64,000 bases of DNA, from contig CM056381.1 of the NCBI GenBank assembly GCA_029718625.1, positions 57,344,157 through 57,408,156 on the forward strand, written 5' to 3'. Origin of the DNA: Synaphobranchus kaupii. Its lineage: Eukaryota; Chordata; Actinopteri; Anguilliformes; Synaphobranchidae. Below are positions 1 to 9,671 of the stretch, one piece after another (within the stretch, counting starts at the first letter, position 1; each line of letters starts with the position of its first letter). A program made the position numbers and the translations under genes. The notes below the pieces were generated by a model. It made no database searches. It worked only from the letters and a program-made list of their open reading frames with translations, and had not been told where the DNA came from.

Positions 1-144
1 TCCGCACAGGAATCAGACATACTTGCAACAGAAGTACAGGCTAGGACTGTAGTAATTTATGGATCACAATCCACACCACCTCATCTCCCAGAAGTTCGGA
101 AGGCACGGGAGGAGGTGGCGAATGCATTAATTAGCCTACATTAG
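1..144 (+). other. Open reading frame cut by the window edge, unrecognised
   Basis: Frame 1 is open from the first base for 47 codons and stops at TAG 142-144. The translation is hydrophilic and protein-like near its end (PEVRKAREEVANALI). It could be the C-terminus of a transposon or host protein, or chance: a 47-codon open run occurs by chance roughly one time in ten. I do not recognise the family and see no splice site or poly(A) signal that would settle it. Confidence 0.2.
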
Positions 145-681
145 GTGATGTAGGCATAATTATGATTCAAATGTTAGGCTTATGATTCAACTGTGTCAAT
201 GTGTAATTTATATATTATAGGCTATTGGCCTACATGATCGCAAGTTTCTTGTAAGCTGTCCTGTTTTATTCTAGTAGTTTAAATTAAAATGAATTAATTA
301 ATAATAATTATAGGCTATTTGTTCATTAAATGGAAGTGTAATGTTGGCATCACCTATAGACACTACATAGAACTACATGACGAATAAGTTGCCAAATTGC
401 CAGAGTCTATTGCGTTCCCGCTAAGAGGTGGTTCCAGCTGATCATAACGCAATGGGTTTTCGTTGGTTCAAATTGTCACTGAGCCGAAAGTATTTTAGAA
501 CACGCCCCAGACAGCGCCACCCATCCCACTGCAGCGCAAGCGAAAGGATGTTATGTTGAGAATTTGTTGATCCTAGCGGTATTGCTGAGAAACGCCATAG
601 CGCCAGTTTTAAGACGTTGATGCTGTCAACAAGCTTGCGTTTGACTATACCGTCCCCTTGCGCTGGTTTGAAAATAGAGCC
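145..681. other. AT-rich stretch without recognisable gene
   Basis: No exon-like ORF, RNA gene or clear transposon end is seen. If ptk2b continues to the left this lies in one of its introns. Confidence 0.5.
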
Positions 682-841
682 CTTAGTGTGAGCTACGATA
701 GGCAATATTGTTAGTTGTAAGTTGGCCACATTTTGATATCAATACTTTTAAAGGCAGGCCTAGTTTTTGGAATATTGGAATTAAGGACTTACAGACAGTG
801 GTTTGTAGGCTATGGGTGAGTGACATTGCATTTTTTTACAT
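682..841 (+). repeat. Dispersed repeat, copy A (partner at 43293-43453)
   Basis: About 160 bp starting at TTAGTGTGAG and running through a block with GATATCAATACTTTTAAAGG and AGGCAGGCCTAGTTTTT is repeated in the same orientation 42.6 kb away, with roughly 85-90 percent identity by eye. It has no coding potential and its family is not recognised. Both copies sit next to T-rich tracts. Confidence 0.75.
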
Positions 842-1608
842 TGAAAACCTGTTTTTGTTGAGATATAATTTACTCCTACTCCTTCAGATGAACAATAGAA
901 ATCCAGAAGCTGGTTTCAGTGGAACCAACCTACCAGTCATCTGGTAATTCATCTAGTTTCTAAAGCAGTAGTTCTTTCGATATACTTAAATATATATTCC
1001 ATTGGGGCCTGATGCCTTATTTGTCTGATGCCTTTATCTGGTTCTTCACCATCCTGGATATTTTCTGCATGCATCGTCTTCCCTAGTGAAGTAAAACAGA
1101 TTTCTTAAGCAAATATGACAAAATTTACATAATGCCATTTGTCTAAGAACCTTATATGGCATTTTCACAGATTGACAGAAACATTTCCTGTTAACCAGTG
1201 ATGATAGCAGTGACTGAGTTGTCAGCAATGCATACAAACATCCTTCTTCAGTAACATCCTTCATCTGTAGGGATTCATCTAATTTGAATGTGCACAGATA
1301 ATGAAAAAAGCATACTTTTTCTGGTCGAAAAAATAGCATCCTGTATTTGTATGCATTTTGGCTAATGGTACCTTTGTTTTCATTTTGTCTCTCTATCTCT
1401 ATCTCTCTCTCACTCTCATTGAGGCAATATGACAAGAGACAGAGAGAATTTGGAGTGTGATTTGCTAAATGATACATCTGTCTGGTTTTCACAGCCAATG
1501 AAGGGAGAAGGGGCAGGTCTTCAGAAATCGAACTGTTCAAGCCTACCCTTCCATTTTCCTGTTCACGCATGACACTGCTAAATTCAAGTTTGTTCCTTGC
1601 CTACTCAC
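842..1608. other. Probable ptk2b intron sequence
   Basis: This is the region 3' (minus strand) of the ptk2b exon donor at 1608/1607. No further FERM exon is recognisable. A 174-codon minus-strand open frame at 1046-1570 has low-complexity content (a TCTCTATCTCTAT tract) and no domain, so I treat it as chance. The next coding exon must lie left of the window. Confidence 0.55.
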
Positions 1609-1787
1609 CTCCACTCTGCCTCCAGGTGTAGTTTCTCATATTTCTGCTCTACCTCTCCTACCGTCAGGTCCGGGTGGAGCCAGTGGAGCTCTTCTGATTT
1701 GAGGTGCTTGAGAAGAAGCCCATAACAGCCTGGGTACTTAATGTTCGGACCAAGCCGGCCACTTATCAGGATAGACTTGATGATGGC
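1609..1787 (-). CDS. ptk2b: ptk2b (PYK2) second coding exon, FERM F1 lobe
   Basis: A 179-nt internal exon of the focal adhesion kinase family member PYK2, a cytosolic calcium- and adhesion-responsive tyrosine kinase. It encodes 59 codons plus two bases (AIIKSILISGRLGPNI ... HWLHPDLTVGEVEQKY ... LEAEW, then AG). The CYGL.LKH.KS.E..HWLHP and LH.EAEWR signatures match the PYK2 FERM F1 region better than FAK1. The acceptor is a pyrimidine-rich TTTTCTCCTTCAG ending at 1788. The donor is AG|GTGAGTAG at 1609/1608. It joins the 6302-6499 exon in phase 0 (EIR followed by AIIK) and ends in phase 2, splitting the conserved Arg codon. The kinase, proline-rich and FAT parts lie beyond the left edge. There are no frameshifts or stops. 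Confidence 0.93.
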
Positions 1788-2649
1788 CTGAAGGAGAAAA
1801 TCAATCAAACGTTTTTAATCAGAAAATACTGACTTCCAGATGCTAAATGTCTCCACTTGAGGCACAGGACCTTTTTTTTGATGCGGTTAGCACACAGGTT
1901 ATGAGCTTCTGCACTCTCCGATAGCCGATAGCAGTAAATAATGTTCAGTAAAAAAGCATAATAATTTGTGATTCCAGGGTGTGAAAATCTGTATTTCCTG
2001 ATTAATCAGGAAAAAAATCCATTGTTTTCATGAATGATATTTAGATACTGCTACTAGGCTAATAGAATTTTTAACAATAAAATTATTCAAATAAGACTTG
2101 AAATTATTAGAATTATTTTACTTGTAATTCACTGGTCTCAACAGTTATTTAAATTTGTAATTTAATTCTTGAATCTGATCGATTACAGGTTACTGTTCAT
2201 TACCATTCCAATTAATTTGAAAAAACATTTCATATTATTTTAAATAAGACCCCAGAATTAAGGATCAGTTTAATATTTCAATGTATACTATACACATACA
2301 AGAGTCCTATATTCTTTGGTTCTTATGGTTATCATTCTCAATTTATACTTAATAAACAGCTTACTCTTACATAATCTTATAATAATATCATCAGAAAATA
2401 ATATCAGACAATGTTGAAAAAAAGAAACAAAACTGCAAGCACCTGCTCAGGAAACAAAAGTGCTCTACTATCATACTTTTTAATACTTTCAATTTCATCT
2501 CAGAGAGGAAATCACAGGACGACAGTGTTATAAACACAGGATATGCACATTTCACCTTGTTACATTGTTACATTGTTATTGAGGCCTATGACTACAACTG
2601 CCAGCACATTATTAACACAATAATCCTTAATTCTTTAACTTTTATGCTG

Positions 2650-3615
2650 TTGGAATGAATCTGATGGTCACTAGATGTGCAGTGCAGTCATGGGTAAGGT
2701 ACCGGACTGAGGGTTTCAGCACACTGTGGATGACAAAATAAGGAAAATGCTCATTCTTTGTCAGTGTTCTCATGGAATTATTATAAATGGTTGAATATTC
2801 AAATTGAATCATGGTAACCTTCAGCCATCACAACTTTCCAGTTTGTATGTTTAAAATATTTGCATTTAAGTCAAATATATCATACTTGATAATCAGCCTA
2901 TATGTGTTATGCTGTACACACCTGATGAGGATGTGTATGTGCTATTCAAATAATAAGATATTCATGAAATGTTCCAGACAACAAAAGCGTTGTTTTAAGT
3001 GATTTGTAACAAGCAATAAGAAAATATACAGTACTGTATAAGCACCAGCACCACAGACATCAGCTCCTACTTGACTGAGTTTGACAGAGCTTTCAAACTC
3101 ACTTTGCTTTTCAAACTTCTCACTTTATGTTACAGTAAGATAAGCAGGCGGATGCAAGATAAATGGGAGTAAGAGCAGTCAGTTCCTCAAAGTCACAAAT
3201 GCACATCAGCATCTGGCTACAAATGCATTGGTTTAATTCAATGTGAGAAAAGCTTTGTGCGCTTCTGAATCAATCAATCCCGTGAATTAAAAAAATGTGT
3301 CACTCAAAATATGTCCAGTAATTTGTCAGAAAAAACACTGCAGTTGTGCCTAAACACATGTCTATTTGTTGTATGTGCAATTGTTATGCAAAGACAACTT
3401 GGTTAATTGGATGAGCTTACTTTCATAATAAACCCAGTGGGTACCAGACCTGTGTGAATTATCATTACTTATTTGCATTTCTGTATTTACAATTACTTCA
3501 ATTACCTCTTCCAAATAGTATTTAAAAAATAACAAATTGTATCCTGTTTGGAAATTACTAATTGAATATATTTCCAATTACTAATTAATATATTGTATTT
3601 ATAAATTCAGCCTCA
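2650..3615 (+). repeat. 966-bp tandem duplication, copy 1
   Basis: The first of two head-to-tail copies begins TTGGAATGAATCTGATGG and ends in TATAAATTCAGCCTCA. Only scattered substitutions and one 2-nt indel distinguish it from copy 2, about 99 percent identity by eye. The 63-codon plus-strand and 71-codon minus-strand open frames are repeated unchanged because the DNA is duplicated, not because they are genes. It lies within ptk2b intron 1. Confidence 0.95.
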
Positions 3616-4584
3616 TTGGAATGAATCTGATGGTCACTAGATGTGCAGTGCAGTCATGGGTAAGGTACCGGACTGAGGGTTTCAGCACACTGTGGATGGC
3701 AAAATAAGGAAAATGCTCATTCTCTGTCAGTGTTCTCATGGAATTATTATAAATGGTTGAATATTAAAATTGAATCATGGTAACCTTCAGCCATCACAAC
3801 TTTCCAGTTTGTATGTTTAAAATATTTGCATTTAAGTCAAATATATCATACTTGATAATCAGCCTATATGTGTTATGCTGTACACACCTGATGAGGATGT
3901 GTATGTGCTATTCAAATAATAAGATATTCATGAAATGTTCCAGACAACAAAAGCGTTGTTTTAAGTGATTTGTAACAAGTAATAAGAAAATATACAGTAC
4001 TGTATAAGCACCAGCACCACAGACATCAGCTCCTACTTGACTGAGTTTGACAGAGCTTTCAAACTCACTTTGCTTTTCAAACTTCTCACTTTATGTTACA
4101 GTGAGATAAGCAGGCGGATGCAAGATAAATGGGAGTAAGAGCAGTCAGTTCCTCAAAGTCACAAATGCACATCAGCATCTGGCTACAAATGCATTGGTTT
4201 AATTCAATGTGAGAAAAGCTTTGTGCGCTTCTGAATCAATCAATCCCGTGAATTAAAAAAATGTGTCACTCAAAATATCTGTCCAGTAATTTGTCAGAAA
4301 AAACACTGCAGTTGTGCCTAAACACATGCCTATTTGTTGTATGTGCAATTGTTATGCAAAGACAACTTGGTTAATTGGATGAGCTTACTTTCATAATAAA
4401 CCCAGTGGGTACCAGATCTGTGTGAATTATCATTACTTATTTGCATTTCTGTATTTACAATTACTTCAATTACCTCTTCCAAATAGTATTTAAAAAATAA
4501 CAAATTGTATCCTGTTTGGAAATTACTAATTGAATATATTTCCAATTACTAATTAATATATTGTATTTATAAATTCAGCCTCAT
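3616..4584 (+). repeat. 966-bp tandem duplication, copy 2
   Basis: The second copy carries a CT insertion (ATATCTGTCC against ATATGTCC in copy 1) and a handful of substitutions. The junction is a simple head-to-tail join at TCATT|GGAATG with no spacer and no target-site duplication, which suggests replication slippage or unequal exchange, not transposition. Confidence 0.95.
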
Positions 4585-4678
4585 TATACATCACAACAAC
4601 AGAAGGCAAATGCCTTCATCCATCCAGAGGCCAGTCTGTGAGTCGACAGATGCATATTATTGACATACTGATTTTGCA

Positions 4679-4915
4679 GACCCACTGCTGTTCTGGAAGA
4701 CAAATGTTGGGCAGTGTCCATCCCTCAATAGAATTTATGCTAAATATATGCATGTGCTAGCATCCTCTGCAGACGTACAGCGCGTATTCAGCATGTTTTC
4801 TGGCCAGACTGCTCACTGTCAGATGAACTGTTTGAAATATATTTACAATGTAACCAGGCAACTTCTCCACCGCAGTGATGAGTTTATGTATCAATATAAA
4901 TGGCTGTCTGAATAG
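4679..4915 (+). pseudogene. hAT transposase C-terminal (dimerisation domain) remnant
   Basis: A 78-codon open stretch ending at TAG 4913-4915. It reads DPLLFWKTNVGQCPSLNRIY then LASSADVQRVFSMF, which matches the hAT-family C-terminal dimerisation signature (DPL.FW ... P.L ... ASSA.VERVFS). The frame is closed upstream by TGA at 4661-4663, so the catalytic region is missing. No terminal repeats could be assigned. It lies just downstream of the tandem duplication and is non-functional. Confidence 0.8.
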
Positions 4916-6301
4916 TCTTATTGAAGCATGATGAAGCCTATAGTGCTTTTGTATTGCTATTGCTAACTTGCAAACTTCAGCAATTTGCTCATTTTAACAT
5001 TCCTTAGCAGTGTCATCCCTTTTTTCATGACCCCTCTGTAAGTAAATGCAGTTTCTTGGTGCCAAAGAAATTTGGTACCAAGTGGTGTCAAGTGTCTTTC
5101 GTGGTGCCAAAGAAATGTCAATGTTCAAAATTTAGATTTCTTTCCCACATATTTTATCAGTGTTCTCTATTATCCACTGAAAAAAATCACCTGGCCATCT
5201 GTGGTTGTCACAACTGGTCTGAGGGATATAGTATGTGTATAGGGTTCAGAGATGGGGTAGTCATGCAAAAATCATTTCAATTCTTACATAACTCGGGTAC
5301 ATAAAATGACAACGCAATGCATAATTCTGCTAAGGAATGTTTAGCTATTTTAGCTGTACTGTAACAAAGGGGGTAAAAACTTATGCAAATCTATTTTACA
5401 TTTCAATTTTATGTTGAAGGTGTCTTTAATGTTGTTGTGCCGAGTTCAGTTTATTGTGATGTAAAAACAAGGTTGAATTTCCAAATACAACTCGCAAATT
5501 GAAGTACAAATAATTTAAAATACAACCTTTCAAATACAAGCAAAAATACACATTTGAAGTATTTTCAAATACATGATAATACTTTTCAAAAGTATTTTCA
5601 AACGCCCCAAATGCTAAAAATAGATAGTCAGTATAACTCTGTATGGTACAGAAGAGTTTGTTTCTCCCTTTATTGTATGATGGTACAAAGGGAATTCTTG
5701 AACAGCTGGTTGGTGCTGCCAATGAAAGCCATTTTGACGAGCTCTGTATGCATTATTAATATGCTAAAACGGGCCTTGATGGTACAGAAATGTATAGCAG
5801 CTCATTGTGGCTCCAGGAAAGAAGACACAGAACATAGTTCACACCATAGTTCCCTTGACATTCATGTACAAGTGATGCAATAATAAGGTAACCTGGTGCC
5901 CAGAACCTTGGCCATACCCCTAGAGAGCTAGCAATGACTTATCAACGTTCTTTTAATTTGTTGGCTTATTAAATCAACAATGAATGGGTTGGCAACTTTT
6001 ATTCCCTATAATATTGCTTGTTAGCAAGAGCTACCCCTACAGATATGTCATGTTAACCAATCAGTGTGTGAAACCACGTTTTGTACAAATATTGTCATTT
6101 ACAATGGATTTCAATGGGAGCAAAAAGAGCATGATCAGACCTTGTAGATATGTACTGATGTACCCTGTGTAGCTGAGTAGCTAGCCACCACAGCTCTGAC
6201 TCCGAGGCTAATATTAAGGTCTTAATCATAGTCATTTCATTAACGGAAGATGTCAGTCACACCAACATGCACTTTAACTGCACTGTTCTGGGGTCTCTTA
6301 C

Positions 6302-6499
6302 CCTAATCTCCCAAGAGCTGTCGCATTTAACAAGTTTGAAGTTCTTGCCCAGGTTGGAGCTGTTGCTAATGAAGCAGACCTTCAGGATCTTCACAGGGCC
6401 CCCATCCCCAGAACCTGCCATATCTGAGCCACAATCCGACCAGTCCTGGCCCGCAGGGCTTGGCAACCTCCAGGACAGGGTGCTGGTGTCACCCGCCAT
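6302..6499 (-). CDS. ptk2b: ptk2b (PYK2) first coding exon
   Basis: Encodes the first 66 residues of PYK2: a divergent N-terminal tail (MAGDTSTLSWRLPSP...), then the start of the FERM domain with VKILKVCFISNS and GKNFKLVKC, close to the vertebrate PYK2 pattern. ATG at 6499-6497 is chosen because it is the first in-frame Met upstream of the FERM start with no in-frame alternative closer to the acceptor. The donor AGG|GTAAGAG at 6302/6301 gives phase 0 joining to exon 2. PYK2 N-termini vary between species, so the divergent first 35 residues are expected. Teleosts can carry two ptk2b paralogues, and which one this is cannot be told. Confidence 0.9.
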
Positions 6500-6546
6500 C
6501 TCGTCACGTGTGGTCACGGAAACAGCCACACCATCACACCTGCACC
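6500..6546 (-). promoter_or_regulatory. ptk2b: ptk2b 5' UTR segment with short upstream ORF
   Basis: On the minus strand TCTTTCTTCCCTAG ends at 6547, so the exon probably begins at 6546 after an upstream non-coding exon. A six-codon upstream ORF (ATG 6534-6532, stop TGA 6516-6514) ends 14 nt before the main ATG. The upstream leader exon and promoter are not identifiable. Confidence 0.55.
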
Positions 6547-6789
6547 CTAGGGAAGAAAGATATAGTCAACCATATATGGAAACACACACCCATACTATAA
6601 TAATGGGTGGAGTTTATCATTTGGGAGAATAATGCCAGTGTGTTAGTACTCTTCTTTCATCCATATTGAATGAACATAATATATACATTGCCCTCCACTA
6701 TTATTGGCACCCCTGGTAAAGATGAGTAAAAAGGGTTATAAAAAGTTCACCGTTTGGTGAATTAGCTTAATCTCACACTGAAAAAATTT

Positions 6790-7200
6790 GATATGGATGG
6801 ATCACTTTAACGATTGTTTCTCCTGACAGATTTTCCTATTGAAAAATAAGTCAGGAGAAGAAACCCTTCAAGTTATCCATCCATATCTACTGTATTTCTG
6901 GCAGCAGAGTGATGGTTTAAGGCTTGTTTGATACATCAGACCCTTGATGACGTAGAGCCATTTAGCCAACCATGTGTTCCATACTGTTCCAGTGTAATTT
7001 ACAGCTAAATCTAGTCCCACCCCCCAGTTCCCATAGAGATCCATTCAAATGCAGAGACGTTATAGTATCACTTGTAAGAGTACCAGAAAATAAGATATCA
7101 AGAGTCTTTTGATGTTGTTGGGTCACAGACCCCTTATGGAAATGTAATATACTGCAGTATAAGGATATGCGACCAAATATAAAAAATTATTACTTTATTC
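6790..7200 (+). repeat. Shared internal module X, copy 1
   Basis: A block with recurrent words CATCCATATCTACTG, CTGGCAGCAGAGTGATGG, AGAGATCCATTCAAATGCAG, AAAATAAGATATCAAGAG and GGATATGCGACCAAATAT. The same block is seen in elements at 9672, 23039, 30456, 31563 (fragment) and 45780, which carry different terminal repeats. It is non-coding. Confidence 0.85.
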
Positions 7201-7486
7201 TATATATAAATGCAGGGGTGCCAATAATTGTGGCACTTGTGGTTTTGTTAAAAATAATAATTTCTTGATGAGGGATTTTTTTTCTCATAATAAATGTACT
7301 TCAATTAAAGGTAGGATTTTTCTCATTTTTTCAGTATGAGATTAAGCTAATTCACCACAATTTTTTTTATAAAAAAATCACTGTTTGGTGAATTAGCTTA
7401 ATCTCACACTGAAAAAATTTGGAAAAACCCAACCTTTAACTGAAGTAAATTTATTATGAGGAAAATGTTTTTTCTCAGTTCTCGTC

Positions 7487-7953
7487 TCCTCTTTCAGTTT
7501 TGATCTGAATGGGGCTTCACATACAAAGGAAGTTCCACTTGAAACTCCAGTTCACTGCATAGAAAGGAAGGGCTTCTGGGGGGCCCACGGTGAATCACAA
7601 GGTAACTTATGTATGCACGTGACGAAGGGCTGTCATGATCACTGTATAACTGTCATACCGTCAATTATACAAATCCACACAATTAAATTTCCATCATTGT
7701 GATGATGGCTTTTTAAGTGTTTATACTATTTTTTTTCTCTTGTGAATCTATAGGATACTGGTGGGATCAGTAAGTCATAGTAAATATTATGCATATTGAA
7801 ACAGAGAGATTCCACGTTCTAGTCATTTCTATACCTTGCATCTCTGTTCATATCACTGTTGCTAAAAACATCCTAAAAACAGCCCCAGGACACAGTCATC
7901 TCCTATTGTGGTCCTTACAAATGCAGCCTGATGTTTTAATCTACCGCATCTTA
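7487..7953 (+). repeat. Duplicated 467-bp segment inside the Tc1-type element
   Basis: Nearly the same as 8881-9348. It begins with a splice-acceptor-like TCCTCTTTCAG. A 67-codon open frame (7499-7699, stop 7700-7702) reads FDLNGASHTKEVPLETPVHC ... and is open at the same length in the other copy with about six amino-acid differences. A consensus donor CAAG|GTAACT at 7601/7602 would make a 104-nt exon. I do not recognise the protein. It could be captured exon sequence or just non-coding DNA. Confidence 0.7.
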
Positions 7954-8004
7954 ACCCTTTTTACTCATCTTTACCAGAGGTGCCAATAATAGTGGAGGGC
8001 ACTG

Positions 8005-8880
8005 TAAGTACACATTGTGTGTGCTTAGTACAGGTCATATAGTTTTTGGGTACCCAGAGTCCTGAGAAGTCCTGGGGAGAGGGGGTCCTTATCAAAATGT
8101 ACATAACATTTATGGTTTCCTCTTTAAGAATATTCCATAAACTTTAAACTTTAAAAATGACATCAAATGTAAAATAAACCTTGTGTGGTGTACACATTAC
8201 TTTGAGTAAAATCACTGTAATAATTAAATATATTTCTCATTAGTTCTCTTGTACCAAACCAGTAAGCCTATTAAAGGACAGGTTATTTTGTGTAATTTTC
8301 TCTCGGGTCCACATAGTGAGGTGCTATCAGTGCAAATGACAGATAGCCATGGGCTTGGAGAGGATAGACTTGTAGGTCTGTTGACAAGGTGACAGAGAGA
8401 ATCAAGTGTTGAAAAGAGAGAAGAGGAGTGTGGACGCAGCAGCATTAGTAGATAGCAGGGAGAATGATTAAATATACAGGTTGCAGAAACTGTGGCATAC
8501 AGTGACAGTAGAAGTAGAGAGGAAAAAGTGGTTTAGAGGAAAATGAAAGGAAAAAGAACCAAAGAAATGTCCTTTGCACCACTCAAAACCAGTTCAGACC
8601 AAAAAATCGACAGTCAAGAATTTTTAGAACGGTCATAGAATACATTTTGTTCTGTGTGAAAGACCACGTTTTAGAATGTTACAGATGGCAGCTGTAGTCT
8701 CTGAGATTAAACAAATCAAACCTTGAGTCGAGAGTTATAGATAAGGCAGACAAACTCAATGAACCCTTAACTTGTTGTTATGGAAAAATATTAAACATGT
8801 ACACTGCCTATTGGATGTGGACTGTGTCGTCTTTGCACAATAACATTCAAAAAAATTTTCTGACAACTAATTTTCTCATG
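8005..8880. other. Spacer without recognised features
   Basis: Lies between the Tc1-type element and the free copy of the 467-bp segment. No gene or transposon end is recognised. Confidence 0.5.
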
Positions 8881-9348
8881 TCCTCTTTCAGTTTTGATCT
8901 GAATGGGGCTTCACATACAAAGGAAGTTACACTTAAAACTCCAGTTCACTGCATAGAAAGGAAGGGCTTCTGCGGGGCCCACGGTGAATCACAAGGCAAC
9001 TTATGTATGCATGTGAAGAAGGGCTGTCATGATCACCGTATAACTGTCATACCGTCAATTATAAAAATCCACACGATTAAATTTCCATCATTGTGATGAT
9101 GGCTTTTTAAGTGTTTATACTATTTTTTTTTCTCTTGTGAATCTATAGGATACTGGTGGGATCAGTAAGTCATAGTAAATATTATGCATATTGAAACAGA
9201 GAGATTCCACGTTCTAGTCATTTCTATATCTTGCATCTCTGTTCATGTCACTGTTGCTAAAAACATCCTAAAAACAGCCCCAGGACACGGTCAACTCCTA
9301 TTGTGGTCCTTACAAATGCAGCCTGATGTTTTAATCTACCGCATCTTA
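8881..9348 (+). repeat. Free copy of the 467-bp segment
   Basis: A 468-bp copy of 7487-7953 lying outside any recognisable terminal repeats. The 67-codon frame (8893-9093, stop 9094-9096) is intact, but the donor-like site reads CAAG|GCAACT. This may be the source from which the 6686-8004 element acquired its insert, or both may derive from a longer repeat. Confidence 0.7.
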
Positions 9349-9492
9349 AAGACACAAAGGTGTCATTTACTTTCAGCAAGCTGTTTTTTTAATGACAGAC
9401 CTGTAAGTGGACCCATGCCAAGAGTGCACAAAATTACACAGGTACAAACAGACAACAAAACAAGACCAGTTTTACACAGAGACTGACATTTA

Positions 9493-9640
9493 AGCAATAT
9501 CACATGAGAGCGCTGTTATACTGTATAGCAGCTTGGCTGTGATTCAGGCGTAGGCACAAGGCCACAGGTCAGATTCCGAATATAATCACAGCTGTGCTGA
9601 TATACAGTATAAGAGCACGACCTTGAATGTGATATTGCTT
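9493..9640 (+). mobile_element. Short MITE with AGCAATATCACAT ends
   Basis: About 148 bp with inverted ends of about 35 bp: AGCAATATCACATGAGAGCG at the left, and the reverse complement of the right end AAGCAATATCACATTCAAGG, both followed by TTATACTGTATA. There is no coding potential. Flanks suggest a short T/A-rich target, but the duplication is not clear. Confidence 0.7.
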
Positions 9641-9671
9641 TTATATGACAGTTCTACTAGCCTATAAAATA

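Larger units (their letters stand above)
1788..6301 (-). other. ptk2b: ptk2b intron 1 (between first two coding exons)
   Basis: A 4,514-bp intron bounded on the minus strand by donor AGG|GTAAGAG (6302/6301) and acceptor TTTTCTCCTTCAG (ends 1788). It contains the 966-bp tandem duplication at 2650-4584 and a hAT transposase remnant at 4679-4915, both described separately. The rest is AT-rich and unremarkable: 1788-2649 has no features, and 4916-6301 has only short self-similar AT-rich words such as AAAGTATTTTCAAA near 5560-5600. Confidence 0.85.
6686..8004 (+). mobile_element. Non-autonomous Tc1-type element, CAGTGCCCTCC ends
   Basis: Flanked by TA dinucleotides (6684-6685, 8005-8006). Terminal inverted repeats of about 50 bp: CATTGCCCTCCACTATTATT at the left is mirrored by AATAATAGTGGAGGGCACTG at the right, and both extend through the Tc1-like word CATCTTTACC/GGTAAAGATG. 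There is no transposase. Inside are the shared internal module (about 6790-7200), an internal foldback (GTGAATTAGCTTAATCTCAC at about 6760, inverted at about 7330 and direct again at about 7390) and a 467-bp segment at 7487-7953 that also exists outside the element. Confidence 0.85.

Noticed and set aside
1046..1570. 174-codon minus-strand ORF beside the ptk2b exon
   Set aside because: It contains a TCTCTATCTC low-complexity run, does not match PYK2, and is separated from the exon by a clear donor site.
2922..2980. CTGATGAG word followed by a GAAA-containing stretch, as in hammerhead ribozymes (also at about 3890)
   Set aside because: No stem II hairpin forms between the two boxes and no closing stems I/III are found; its presence in both tandem copies is only due to the duplication.
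2811..4545. Pairs of identical 63- and 71-residue open frames
   Set aside because: They are repeated because the DNA is a tandem duplication; no domain, splice context or codon-biased change supports coding.
6267..6632. 121-codon plus-strand ORF
   Set aside because: Antisense shadow of the ptk2b exon at 6302-6499.
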